The notes beneath the pieces are model-generated. The model did not search any database. It had not been told where the DNA came from and worked only from the letters and a program-made list of their open reading frames with translations. Both the position numbers and the translations under genes were made by a program. This document shows, piece by piece, positions 1 through 7,560 of a DNA stretch of 64,000 nt (positions are counted from its first letter, which is position 1; each line of letters begins with the position of its first letter). This DNA is from G963664585 sp963664585 (GTDB taxonomy: Bacteria; Bacillota; Clostridia; Oscillospirales; Ruminococcaceae), in contig CAXXEO010000017.1 in assembly GCA_963664585.2 (NCBI GenBank), positions 186,001-250,000 of the forward strand, given 5' to 3'.

Positions 1-1176
1 GCGGATATAACACCTAGTTCTGAATGCTCCGTACCCTTGTCAGCATCTTTTTCTTTTCCATTATACTCCGCACTATCACGGTTGGCAATATCTCCCTGTT
101 CTGTCCCATTTGAAGACTTCAGCGGGTCTTCTTTGGGGCCGTAGACAATCTTGCCTGTGCTGCCTTGTTGTCCGTCGTTCCCTTTCTGCTGCGGGTCTTT
201 CAGGATGCGGTTCCACTCACCCACCAAAGCATTCGGGAATTTCCCGATGAAACCGTGGCTGATAACCGGCAAATATCCCGAACTCGTGTTCACCCCTGTA
301 TCTGGGTTCTGCTTCGCGCCTTGGCCGGATGCCGCCCATGAGCTAATTGGATCACCTGTTGTGATTTCCGTTTGCAGACTCTTTTGCTTAGCGGTCGCGT
401 CCTTTTTGTTCTGGAGATAATTTGCATACGCCTGCGTATCCGGCGACACTTCCTGCCATGTAAAGTCACCCTGCCCGTTGTTCTGGTACGATTCCCAGTC
501 AATGCCCGCGCCCCCCTGAAGTTTCAGCTTGAGAAGCCGCGTACTCTGCCGCCAAAGCGTTTGCCTTGGCTGCTGCCTCGTCCTTCAAACGCTGGACATA
601 ATTCGCATAGACTTCGGTATCCAGCGGTACCTCCTGACTTGTAAAGTCATTCAGTCCCGTATCGGAGTAAACCCCCGAACCTGAATTGTCCGGCTGACTC
701 CATGTTGGCGCGGAGTCGTTAAGCCCGTTGTTCTGGTACGACTGCCAGTCGATGCCCGCGCCCCCCGAAGTTTCAGCCTGTGAAGCCGCGTACTCTGCCG
801 CCAAAGCGCTTGCCTTGGCGGCCGCATCGTCCTTTAAGCGCTGGACATAATCCGCATACGCCTGCGTATCCAGCGGTACTTCCTGACTTGTAAAGTCATT
901 CAGTCCCGTATCGGAGTATATATTAGAACCCGAATCGTCCGGCTGACTCCATGTTGGCATCGTGTCATTCAGCCCTAAACCCGGGTCTGCCACCCAGCCG
1001 GAATCGTCCGCGGCGGGCTCTTCCTCCCACGAGTTCGCGTTTTGCGTTTCCTGTTGCTGTGCCGCTTCCTCATCGCCCGCTTTCATCATCTCCTCCAGCT
1101 CAGAGTCAGTGTACTCCTCGGTACGCCAGCTGGGGGAAGTAATAAGTGATAGTAACTGCTTTAGATTGAATCCCAT
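1..1176 (-). pseudogene. Internally repeated acidic protein, frameshifted and cut by the window edge
   Basis: The intact frame starts at 1176 (ATG after AGGAGGGTG) and runs to about 517. It is rich in Asp, Ser, Gln, Ala and Trp. Residues 68-150 and 151-233 are two near-identical 83-residue units (GLNDxxPTWSQP...SYQNN). In the second unit a single extra base in a C-run (about 511-517) breaks the frame. In the shifted frame the same repeat motif resumes (GIDWESYQNN, then a divergent third unit QEVSPDTQAYANYLQNKK) and stays open to base 1. Without the extra base this would be one protein of more than 390 residues. Function is not recognised; a prophage or element structural protein is possible. 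The shift may be a real mutation or a sequencing error. Confidence 0.6.
477..975 (-). repeat. Two tandem copies of a 249-bp coding repeat
   Basis: The segments 727-975 and 477-726 encode matching 83-residue units. The period is 249 bp plus one extra base in the left copy, which causes the frameshift. The DNA is nearly identical as well as the protein, so the duplication is recent. Confidence 0.8.
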
Positions 1177-1203
1177 AGATTCACCCTCCTGTCAATCTTA
1201 ATT

Positions 1204-1240
1204 TTGTATATTCCCCTGCCGATGGCGGGGGAATATACAA
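1204..1240. repeat. Short hairpin repeat, family B core
   Basis: A near-perfect inverted repeat: TTGTATATTCCCC, a GC-rich loop, then GGGGAATATACAA. The same hairpin recurs at 39073-39111 and 47867-47901, and in related form at 59206-59278. It lies between the repeat protein and the late-regulator gene. Confidence 0.7.
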
Positions 1241-1308
1241 GGATATTGAATTATTTAGATTTTACAAGGTGCGCCGCCTCCGCCTCTGCGTCAGGCAGAA
1301 CATGATAT

Positions 1309-1346
1309 TGTCTCTTCTCCCCGCCCGCAGCGGCGGGAAAGAGACA
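1309..1346. repeat. GC-rich hairpin (TGTCTCTT...AAGAGACA)
   Basis: An inverted repeat with arms TGTCTCTT and CCCGCC against GGCGGG and AAAGAGACA. It resembles the family B hairpins in layout but differs in sequence. The rest of 1177-1449 holds no gene that I can support. Confidence 0.5.
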
Positions 1347-1377
1347 GCGATAAACAGCGCAGTTCCCCTTAAAACCA

Positions 1378-1404
1378 AAGAGCCGCCCTCTCGGACGGCC
1401 CTCT
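1378..1404 (-). terminator. Probable terminator after the phage-type regulator gene
   Basis: Read on the minus strand, GGGCCGTCC, a GAGA loop and GGGCGGC form a stem, followed by a T-rich stretch (TCTTTGGTTTT). It lies just downstream of the gene ending at 1450. Confidence 0.45.
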
Positions 1405-1449
1405 ACTGTATATATTATACCCCTTGATTTTTTCCCAAGTGTATCAACA

Positions 1450-1836
1450 TTAAATCAGCCCTAGATTTTGTGCCGCATGGTATACAAATCTGCACCTCCA
1501 CCGCCGGTACGTAGCCTCTCCCGCGTCAGTTGGATACCCCGCCCCGTACATGATATTATCCATGATGCCCTTTCTGTATTCCGGCGGAAGATACACAATG
1601 GCTTGCTCCACGGCCTCGCAGCGCTTACCGAGCGCCTCCAAACGCATAGCCTTTGATGCTGTCACGTCTGATATGTCACTGCCGCGCGGCTGTCCGTCAG
1701 GCGAAGGGGACGCATACAGCACATCGTCCATCTCTTTTTTGAGCCGGTCATAATCCCGGATGGCGTATAAGCACTGCATGTACACATTATGCGGAAGTTG
1801 ATAAGGATTATTGTGCTTTTTCTGGTAGTTTCGCAT
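1450..1836 (-). CDS. Phage-type transcriptional regulator (RinA/ArpU/DUF1492-like)
   Basis: 128 residues. The N-terminal half is charged and helical. The C-terminal part (LPPEYRKGIMDNIMYG, then YRRWRCRFVYHAAQNLGLI) matches the short sigma-like late-gene activators of Firmicutes phages: a helix-turn-helix followed by a conserved 'A..LGLI' end. It would act as a DNA-binding activator of late genes or packaging. Start ATG at 1836 is preceded by AAGGGG. It overlaps the end of the next upstream gene by 29 bases, so the two are probably co-transcribed. Family assignment is by pattern only. Confidence 0.5.
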   Translation of the reverse strand: MRNYQKKHNNPYQLPHNVYMQCLYAIRDYDRLKKEMDDVLYASPSPDGQPRGSDISDVTASKAMRLEALGKRCEAVEQAIVYLPPEYRKGIMDNIMYGAGYPTDAGEATYRRWRCRFVYHAAQNLGLI

Positions 1837-2056
1837 CTGTCTCGCCCCTTTTTGTCACGTCTTCGAGGTAGAACGATTCGGTATAAAATGGCCCGGTGAT
1901 ATTGATAAACAACCCCTCCGGATGTATGTAACTGATTACGCCCTCAAGCTCCTGCGCATCCGTGCCAAGAAACTGGTTTTGCGTCCCGCTGACGTGATCG
2001 CCGATCCGGAAAAACGCAGCCAAGCGGCCTTTTAAGACTTGTTTCTTCCTGCCCAT
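1808..2056 (-). CDS. Small hypothetical protein of a phage-like element
   Basis: 82 residues from the ATG at 2056, chosen because AGGAGG lies 6-7 bases upstream; a longer frame to 2146 lacks this. The protein is basic at the N-terminus (MGRKKQVLKGRLAAFF), then beta-rich with Gly and Asp turns (GVISYIHPEGLFINITGPFY). There is no cysteine and no membrane segment. It may be a small barrel-type accessory protein. No family is recognised. It is translationally linked to the regulator downstream. Confidence 0.55.
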   Translation of the reverse strand: MGRKKQVLKGRLAAFFRIGDHVSGTQNQFLGTDAQELEGVISYIHPEGLFINITGPFYTESFYLEDVTKRGETDAKLPEKAQ

Positions 2057-2160
2057 TTCGTGTCCTCCTTTGGCGCGCGGTCGGTCGTGCGGACCTGCCC
2101 CTATGACGCAAATCGACGCCCCGCGCATATTGTAGTAATATCCCAACCGTAAAGGTGGTG

Positions 2161-2265
2161 ATGATTGTGTGGCCTTGGCTGATTGGTTTAGCTATTTTGG
2201 GCGGCGGATGCGGGTGCCGTGGCGGCCGTAGCTGTTGCAGATGCAGTCGCAGATGTTGCCGGTAG
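2161..2265 (+). CDS. Candidate Cys/Arg-rich microprotein, 34 residues
   Basis: An AAAGGTGGTG ribosome binding site runs straight into ATG (2161). An in-frame GTG at 2167 has better spacing. The peptide begins with a hydrophobic stretch (WPWLIGLAILGGG) and ends in a tail with seven Cys and seven Arg (CGCRGGRSCCRCSRRCCR). It runs opposite to the surrounding phage-like genes. The design suggests a membrane-anchored or metal-binding peptide. It is too short for composition statistics. Confidence 0.45.
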   Translation: MIVWPWLIGLAILGGGCGCRGGRSCCRCSRRCCR

Positions 2266-2438
2266 TAACTATTTTGTGGGTTTGCCTTAGTGGCAAGCCT
2301 GCCTACATACCGCGGGGCTATCTACTGCCCTTGCCTTACCGAAGCTGCCCGCCTTTTTTAAATAATTTACACATTGTTCACTCATTTTAATTTATAATGG
2401 AGTATAATAGTTTCTTAATACCAGAAAGGGGGTATTGC

Positions 2439-2522
2439 ATGATATATACGGCTCAAACAGATCAAGGAGACATAGATGATATGATCTTCAAGGACGAAGA
2501 AACATCCATCAGCACTAGATAG
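2439..2522 (+). CDS. Candidate 27-residue peptide with its own terminator
   Basis: ATG at 2439 follows GAAAGGGGG with 6-base spacing. The frame encodes an acidic peptide (MIYTAQTDQGDIDDMIFKDE...) and stops at 2522, directly ahead of a strong terminator. TATAAT boxes lie just upstream (about 2396 and 2403). Promoter, RBS, short ORF and terminator in order suggest a real small gene or a small RNA. Function unknown. Confidence 0.35.
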   Translation: MIYTAQTDQGDIDDMIFKDEETSISTR

Positions 2523-2537
2523 AAGCTCGATCGGACC

Positions 2538-2565
2538 CCAGGGTGAGATTCCCTGGTATTTTTTT
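2538..2565 (+). terminator. Intrinsic terminator
   Basis: CCAGGG, a 7-base loop, CCCTGG, then TATTTTTTT. A clean rho-independent terminator for the short plus-strand transcript before it. Confidence 0.8.
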
Positions 2566-2607
2566 GCGCTTTTTTCCAAAATCGCTTTACCGGCTTTCTC
2601 CGTGATA

Positions 2608-2712
2608 TATAGTTGATTAACTTGAAAACAAGCTTGTGATTTCTTCCCCCGCCGAAGGCGGGGAAGAAAATGATGTTTTATAGATAGCCAGTTTTTAAGT
2701 GAATTGGCTATA
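2608..2712. repeat. MITE-like repeat, copy 1
   Basis: A roughly 105-bp element. The left end is TATAGTTGATTAACTTGAAA and the right end, read inward, is TATAGCCAATT(A/C)ACTTAAA. The ends are therefore imperfect inverted repeats (TATAGyyrATTAACTTrAAAAC consensus). A central hairpin TTCTTCCCC.GCC...GGC.GGGGAAGAA is present. Seven copies occur in the window in both orientations. No coding capacity, so mobilisation would need a transposase in trans. Confidence 0.75.
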
Positions 2713-2843
2713 ACTTTGGCATCCGCCCTTTCACGGCCTCAACTCCTTTATGATCGCACCCCATGTCAGTCGAAACCATTTTGTCCACTTGTAGCAGTTC
2801 TTTTCAAAGCAGAGCGGCTCTTTGCAGCTATCACATGGACGCT

Positions 2844-3170
2844 TCATCGTGCGACATCCCTCCCGTCAAATATTTTGAGAGCTAGGCGGCATTTTTCACA
2901 GCCGCCTTTTTCAATTTCAGCCAGATACCGCGCGAGCCTGTTTCGCATTTTGGCGGTGTCTTGGTATATTCCCTGATAAAACCGCGCCATTTCAAAGGAT
3001 TTAATGATCTTCGCTTTTTCCGCCCCGGCCTCTTCCTTACCGATGTATCCGGCCCGGAAGGTGCGATATAAGTACCTGAGTGCCATAAACAGCATCTGTT
3101 CCGGGTTTGTCAGATCATCGGGGAGAGGATCGCCGTTCATGGCGCAGCGTTCGATTTCTTTGGGCGTCAT
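2844..3170 (-). CDS. Phage/ICE-associated hypothetical protein
   Basis: 108 residues from ATG 3170, which overlaps the stop of the preceding gene as ATGA and has GGGAG upstream. It begins MTPKEIERCAMNGDPLPDDL and continues with a helical 'EQMLFMALRYLYRTFRAG' region, a charged helix and a CEKC pair near the C-terminus. This layout is typical of small hypothetical proteins in Firmicutes prophages and conjugative elements. No biochemical role can be assigned. Confidence 0.55.
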   Translation of the reverse strand: MTPKEIERCAMNGDPLPDDLTNPEQMLFMALRYLYRTFRAGYIGKEEAGAEKAKIIKSFEMARFYQGIYQDTAKMRNRLARYLAEIEKGGCEKCRLALKIFDGRDVAR

Positions 3171-3325
3171 ATGGTTTGCTCCCGCCAATACTCGACAAAG
3201 TGCAAGTACCTGCTGCCTGTTTTAGCCTTTTCCCGCCCTTGCCTGACGACATAGCTGTTTCGTGCCAGAGCACAGATGATTTCGTCACGATCTTTTGGGT
3301 TTTCGATATAAACTTTATATTTCAT
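3167..3325 (-). CDS. Small hypothetical protein coupled to the next gene
   Basis: 52 residues. ATG 3325 is chosen because GGGAGGAAAGT precedes it; the frame is open further upstream but without a good start. The protein is basic with aromatic residues (MKYKVYIENPKDRDEIICAL... ending SRYLHFVEYWREQTI). Its stop overlaps the next start (ATGA), so the pair is translationally coupled. No family is recognised. Confidence 0.5.
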   Translation of the reverse strand: MKYKVYIENPKDRDEIICALARNSYVVRQGREKAKTGSRYLHFVEYWREQTI

Positions 3326-3901
3326 ACTTTCCTCCCGGGCGTTCATCGATGATTCTCGGCGCGCCTTCTGCCGACCGTGTTCCTTGCCTATACCCTTATC
3401 TATTCCCCAGCCAAAAGCGGGGAACAAATAAGCTTAAGATGTCACATGTGATAGACTGGCTTGTCATTTTATCAGAAGCCTAGCCGACAGTACTTCGCAA
3501 TCAAATAGCGAGGTACCCTTTTCATATCCCCGCCTTCGGCGGGGATATGAAAAGCACTTTGCCTTGCATCTTTTATGGTTATTCCCCGCCGAAGGCAAAC
3601 AAATTGATAAGCTTAAGATGTTACATGATACGAGTGGGGTTCTTTTTCATTTGTGGGGCGCTGTGGGGCAACTGTGGGGCGAGGATTGGCTTTGTGATGC
3701 GGCTGTGGGGATGTGGGGGCATATTCACACATTTTCTCTATACGCGTGAGAGTGTATCGCTATTTTGCGGGGGTACATACGCTCTCGTACGGTTCTATTG
3801 TTTTCTGCGCCCCACACGCCCCACACCCCCACAGTGGCTTTGTCATGCGGTTTTTGGGCACTTAATTCTTCCATGCTATCCCCACGCGCCCCTCACTTTG
3901 T
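3326..3901. other. Gene-poor stretch with hairpins and TGTGGGG repeats
   Basis: No convincing gene. It contains a perfect hairpin at 3518-3554 (CTTTTCATATCCCCGCC and its complement). It also has two related segments ending in AAGCTTAAGATGT(C/T)ACATG (about 3405-3445 and 3575-3630), and an array of TGTGGGG words at about 3630-3720. Inverted CCCCACA words follow at about 3808-3890. The layout resembles an iteron cluster next to the element's replication genes. Origin function is inference. Confidence 0.4.
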
Positions 3902-4007
3902 TATAGTTGATTAACCTGAAAACATACCTGTGATTTCTTCCCCCGCTGAAGGCGGGGGAAGAAAATGACGTTTTAACTATAGCCAGTTTTTAAGTCAATT
4001 GGCTTTA
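3902..4007. repeat. MITE-like repeat, copy 2 (reaches into a gene end)
   Basis: Same architecture as copy 1: TATAGTTGATTAACCTGAAA, central hairpin, then CAATTGGCTTTA. The right end is slightly degenerate (GGCTTTA instead of GGCTATA). Its last bases form the TAA stop of the DUF927 gene, so the element lies directly at that gene's 3' end. Confidence 0.75.
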
Positions 4008-5768
4008 AATCTCATCGTCACTTCCGTCAAAATCCTCGCCAAACTGAGCGAGCTTCATTACAATACATTCGGTTAAAACACCGTTAATTCTTTTCCCGCG
4101 GGTGTTGTTCTTCGCTCTGGTTTGAATCAACTGATGTTCTTTCAGATAGCTGATCAGCGCTGACGAGGAATATCCCGCATCATCTACAACGCGGCGGAAT
4201 ACAGAATGGATGATATAGACCCATTCGCCGTCGATCACCCCGTACACGTCGCCTATGTCTATATTCACGCGCAATTTATTGGCGTTCTGCGTCACCCAGT
4301 CGCACATAAAGCGATAGCCTCGCTCGCCTGAAGAAACAGATGCCTTTGATTGCAGAAATCTTGCAATTTCAGCGGTGGTCAGCGCTTTACCATCCTGGAA
4401 GATCCACTCGGTGGCAAGCGTATCGGCCAGAATGATGGTGGCCGCCGACAGGGACTGCTTCTCGGTTGTGTCATTGTCCGACAGTTCTTTAAATGTCGCT
4501 TTGTAGAGTTCCTGCACGCGTTCGACGTTGTTGCCTTCATAGAGCCGTTCTACGAATTCGCGCCCAGCGAACCCGTAATTTTGTTTGAGCTGCGATGATA
4601 TGCCGTGGCCATCGTCAATGATTTTTTCGGTGCTTCGGCATTCGATTTCAATGACGCGGTTGACCGCTCCGGCGCCGCTGCCCGCGCTTGTCATCGGCGT
4701 TTCCCCCGTCGTGATGATGCAGTTGGCCCAAGTGGGCGTCCGGTCTATGCCGCCGGTCTTTGTGCCCCTTGTGCGTCCCACTCCTTCGGCCAGAGCATAA
4801 ACATCGAACGCCATTCGGCCCCGGCTATCTTTCGCAAGCTGCAATTCGTCAACCAAAAGCGGCAGGGAGTTCAAAAATGACGCCAGCTTCTCGCGTCCCA
4901 CCACAGTTGAGTTAAAAGTCTGTATGTAACGGCCCATTTCGGGATTGCCCCACACCGAAGCCGCCAGCATTAGGGCAACCGTCTTTCCGGTTCCGCTTTC
5001 GCCTCCCCAAAGGTGTACGAAGAACGGCAGACCGCCAACCGGTTTCACCAGCACAGACGCGAATGCAGCCGCCAGAACGATCCTTGCCATCACATTGCCC
5101 TGCCTGACCTCACGAGCCGCAGAAAGCCATTTTTCACGACTGCCGTGTGTCTTGATGCTCTCGAATATGCTACGGAAATTCAGGTCACCGTCGAAAACCA
5201 AACCGTCTACATAGGGCGAAAACCCTTCCCCGTCGATAAGCCCCAGCCGGGACACGCTTTTCTTTTCGACAATGCGGTCATAGTTCAGGTTTTCAATATC
5301 ATGAAGATACTGCACAAGGTATTTGGCATTCTCGGAGTTCACGGCGACGCCCATGTCCGCCAGGCTTATGATGCTGTTGGCACTCGCGAGGGTCTTTTTT
5401 TCCACAATCATCTCGCGCCATTTTCGGCCTTTTGCATAGGCGATTTTCAGCTTTTCAACGCCCGTGTCGATGTTGACAAGCCGTTCCACCGGCAAAATCG
5501 GATGGCAGCAGGCCTGTTCCTCATACATTCCGTTACGGCGTGTCACGCCAAAATCATCCGCCTGCCAGTCGCCGGCGTTAAGCTCGATGGCTTGCCCCTC
5601 AAACTCAGTCACATTATTGATGTATACGTCGGTTACGGCTTGACGCAGGGATTTCGTGTATTCCGAATAGAGTTTTTTAAAGTTTCTGATTCCGACAGAC
5701 TGCGCTTTCGCGCACATCAGCAGTAATTGTTTTTCGTGTGTAAAGGGTTCGTTGTGGTAGGAGTACAC
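4005..5768 (-). CDS. DUF927 P-loop ATPase, replication-helicase-like
   Basis: 587 residues from GTG 5768. A Walker A motif (GGESGTGKT) near residue 260 and a Walker-B-like segment (LPLLVDELQL) identify the DUF927 family. These are phage, plasmid or ICE ATPases usually paired with a CHC2 primase and thought to act in element replication. About 140 C-terminal residues form a likely winged-helix DNA-binding region (SALISYLKEHQLIQ). The GTG lacks a ribosome site. A strong AGGAGG lies at about 5830, and an in-frame ATA at 5819 with 9-base spacing may be a decayed ATG adding 17 residues. The stop codon is in a MITE end. Confidence 0.75.
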   Translation of the reverse strand: MYSYHNEPFTHEKQLLLMCAKAQSVGIRNFKKLYSEYTKSLRQAVTDVYINNVTEFEGQAIELNAGDWQADDFGVTRRNGMYEEQACCHPILPVERLVNIDTGVEKLKIAYAKGRKWREMIVEKKTLASANSIISLADMGVAVNSENAKYLVQYLHDIENLNYDRIVEKKSVSRLGLIDGEGFSPYVDGLVFDGDLNFRSIFESIKTHGSREKWLSAAREVRQGNVMARIVLAAAFASVLVKPVGGLPFFVHLWGGESGTGKTVALMLAASVWGNPEMGRYIQTFNSTVVGREKLASFLNSLPLLVDELQLAKDSRGRMAFDVYALAEGVGRTRGTKTGGIDRTPTWANCIITTGETPMTSAGSGAGAVNRVIEIECRSTEKIIDDGHGISSQLKQNYGFAGREFVERLYEGNNVERVQELYKATFKELSDNDTTEKQSLSAATIILADTLATEWIFQDGKALTTAEIARFLQSKASVSSGERGYRFMCDWVTQNANKLRVNIDIGDVYGVIDGEWVYIIHSVFRRVVDDAGYSSSALISYLKEHQLIQTRAKNNTRGKRINGVLTECIVMKLAQFGEDFDGSDDEI

Positions 5769-5832
5769 CTCTTCATAAGGGGCCGTGCTGTTAAAAAAGT
5801 CTTCCTGCGTGTAGTCTATGTCTTGTCACCTC

Positions 5833-6366
5833 CTACCGGTAATGATTTTCTGCCAGCCAGTTTTCCACCTTATCCAGTTCCCGCAGCGCCCGGGCGAACA
5901 GTGGATGAAGCGGCTCGTCTGTGGTTTTTGGCGCCAGATCTCTGCGTGCCTGCCACAGCTCCCGGTGCAGCCGACTCATGGCGTCGTATTGATCGCGATA
6001 TGCCTTTTGCTCTGCCGCCTCCTTCTCCCTGCCTCTTCGGAGCCTGTCCACCGCTCGCCTATCGGGACGCTCGCTCGTAAGACCAAGTCCGAAGTCGGCA
6101 TTGAGGCGCACGACAGCCTGCGGGAATGAGATGTCATATAGTTTCATCACAAAGTCGATGACCGAACCCCCCGCCCCGCACCCGAAGCAGTGAAAGCCAC
6201 GGCCCGGCTCGGCATAAATTTTGAGGGAGGGCGTATCTTCGCTGTGGAACGGGCAGGAGATGAATCCCGAGCGGTTCGGCTCATACCCATACCGCTGTGC
6301 CACATCCTCCATAGAAAGGGTGGATTTGATGACTTCGGCCGCATTAGAACGGCAGGTCGTCGTCAT
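5833..6366 (-). CDS. CHC2 zinc-finger protein (primase N-terminal domain only)
   Basis: 177 residues. Residues about 36-65 carry the DnaG-type CHC2 zinc finger (CPFH...FHCFGCGAGG), followed by IDFVMKLYDISFPQAVVRLN. The C-terminal 70 residues are charged and helical. There is no Toprim catalytic domain, so it cannot be a complete primase. In related elements such proteins work with the DUF927 ATPase encoded immediately downstream. Its start overlaps the stop of the zinc-ribbon gene (ATGA). The GGAGG at its end serves the next gene. Confidence 0.75.
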   Translation of the reverse strand: MTTTCRSNAAEVIKSTLSMEDVAQRYGYEPNRSGFISCPFHSEDTPSLKIYAEPGRGFHCFGCGAGGSVIDFVMKLYDISFPQAVVRLNADFGLGLTSERPDRRAVDRLRRGREKEAAEQKAYRDQYDAMSRLHRELWQARRDLAPKTTDEPLHPLFARALRELDKVENWLAENHYR

Positions 6367-6629
6367 CGTTCCCCCGCCTTCACACTCCTTGGCGCCAAAA
6401 CGCTCTGCACCAGATTTGCCCAGTCAATTTTCGGGGGAGCCACCTCGGTCTCCCCTGCGATGATCCTGAATGTCCTTATGTAATCGTCCAGACAGTCAGC
6501 GCAGACATTGGCGTCGGGGAAATGATAATATCGATCTCCCGGCAGAATAGGCTCGTTGCACAGGTCGCACCAATGGACCGGTTCGACTCGCTTTTCCAAA
6601 GGCGTTATTTTTGGCTCTGGAATATTCAT
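6363..6629 (-). CDS. Small zinc-ribbon protein
   Basis: 88 residues from ATG 6629 (AAGGAG five bases upstream). Two CxxC pairs (WCDLCNEPI at about 21-26 and NVCADCLDDY at about 41-46) should bind one zinc, in the manner of the ribbon proteins of Firmicutes prophages. The C-terminal half is unstructured and proline-containing. It is the first gene of an overlapping zinc-ribbon, CHC2, DUF927 run, so a role in element replication is likely. Molecular function unknown. Confidence 0.55.
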   Translation of the reverse strand: MNIPEPKITPLEKRVEPVHWCDLCNEPILPGDRYYHFPDANVCADCLDDYIRTFRIIAGETEVAPPKIDWANLVQSVLAPRSVKAGER

Positions 6630-6690
6630 AGTTTCTCCTTACCCTTTTTGTCGGGCTATATCGGCGTTACCAGCGTCGGTGGGCGGTTTT

Positions 6691-7056
6691 TTATTTGCCC
6701 GCTTCATATTCCCCGCTCACGTCCTCCAGCGTATCCGCCTCAACTCTCGCCTTCCATTCTTCTTCACATTCTTTACGCGGACCCGCCGAAAGGCATTCGT
6801 ATTTTAACCCGCCCACGTCTCCGCCTGCTGCCATTCCTCCCGCCCATGCAAGGCCGGAAACCAGCGCGAATACTGGCGAGACAGCTCCGCTTTCCAGCGT
6901 CGATACGGTAACAAACAGCATTACAAGGCTTGTCCAAAATGCGATCTGGCCGATGAGCTTCGCCCGATGTTGATATGTAAGCAGCCGGTTATAGTCGTAT
7001 GTCGGCAACAGCGTCATTGTGCCGACCGTTATGGCTTGTCCTGTTTGCGTTTTCAT
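6691..7056 (-). CDS. Small membrane protein of a phage-like element
   Basis: 121 residues from ATG 7056, with AAAGGAAAG upstream. Two hydrophobic segments (about 34-55 and 61-78, the second Gly/Ala-rich) suggest a two-pass membrane hairpin. The C-terminal tail is acidic and charged with a CxxxxxxxxC pair. It lies between an XRE regulator and the replication genes on the same strand. No family is recognised; immunity or superinfection control would be guesses. Confidence 0.5.
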   Translation of the reverse strand: MKTQTGQAITVGTMTLLPTYDYNRLLTYQHRAKLIGQIAFWTSLVMLFVTVSTLESGAVSPVFALVSGLAWAGGMAAGGDVGGLKYECLSAGPRKECEEEWKARVEADTLEDVSGEYEAGK

Positions 7057-7125
7057 AGCTTTCCTTTCTTAATTGCTCTTTTGTAAGTCCCAACTTAATA
7101 ATCCTATCCATCTTGCCGGGCATGG

Positions 7126-7377
7126 CTACGCTTGCTTCGGACTTGACGCATCCAAAACTGCTTCATGAACTTCCTTTAAACCGATAGCCTCCCTGATATG
7201 CTCTTCCAGCACGTCACTATGTACCGTCCCGGTCATGATCTTATACAAGTTGGATGAGTCCATGTACATTCCGCTGCGCTCCTTCACCCGCTCGATCAAC
7301 CATTCCTGCGGCTGATTCAGCTCGATCAATTTGATCTTGATCACCTTGCCAAATGGCGTTAATTCACGTTTTCTCAT
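7126..7377 (-). CDS. Short XRE-type phage regulator
   Basis: 83 residues from ATG 7377 (GGGGGCC upstream); the longer frame to 7479 has no supported start. MRKRELTPFGKVIKIKLIEL followed by EWLIERVKERSGMYMDSSNLYKIMTG is the compact helix-turn-helix of phage Cro-like regulators. It diverges from the repressor gene at 7561 across a 183-bp region of repeated operators, the usual layout of a lysis/lysogeny switch. Likely a DNA-binding control protein of the left element. Confidence 0.65.
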   Translation of the reverse strand: MRKRELTPFGKVIKIKLIELNQPQEWLIERVKERSGMYMDSSNLYKIMTGTVHSDVLEEHIREAIGLKEVHEAVLDASSPKQA

Positions 7378-7416
7378 CGTTGGCCCCCATGTATTCAGCA
7401 TATTATGACAATTGAC

Positions 7417-7531
7417 AAATACGTAATTATGTACTAACATTAGGATATTGAATTCTGGTAGTCCGTATTTACGGTTCATCCTGTTTCTATCATAGTACGT
7501 TTTTACGTTGTTGTAAATACGTTTTTACGTT
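7417..7531. promoter_or_regulatory. Operator cluster between divergent XRE genes
   Basis: Visible sites: TACGTAATTATGTA (about 7421-7434), the inverted repeat CCGTATTTACGG (7463-7474), and two exact copies of TACGTTTTTACGTT at 7496-7509 and 7518-7531, 22 bp apart or about two helical turns. They share a TACG...ACGT-type core, consistent with cooperative repressor binding over both promoters. Confidence 0.6.
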
Positions 7532-7560
7532 TTATTTTCCACAAAAAAAGGAGCCATCCT

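Noticed and set aside
3547..3906. Plus-strand ORFs through the TGTGGGG region
   Set aside because: Trp/Gly-rich translations reflect the repeated TGTGGGG words; no ribosome site or family.
5013..5726. 237-codon plus-strand ORF inside the DUF927 gene
   Set aside because: Antisense shadow; the minus strand carries clear Walker motifs.
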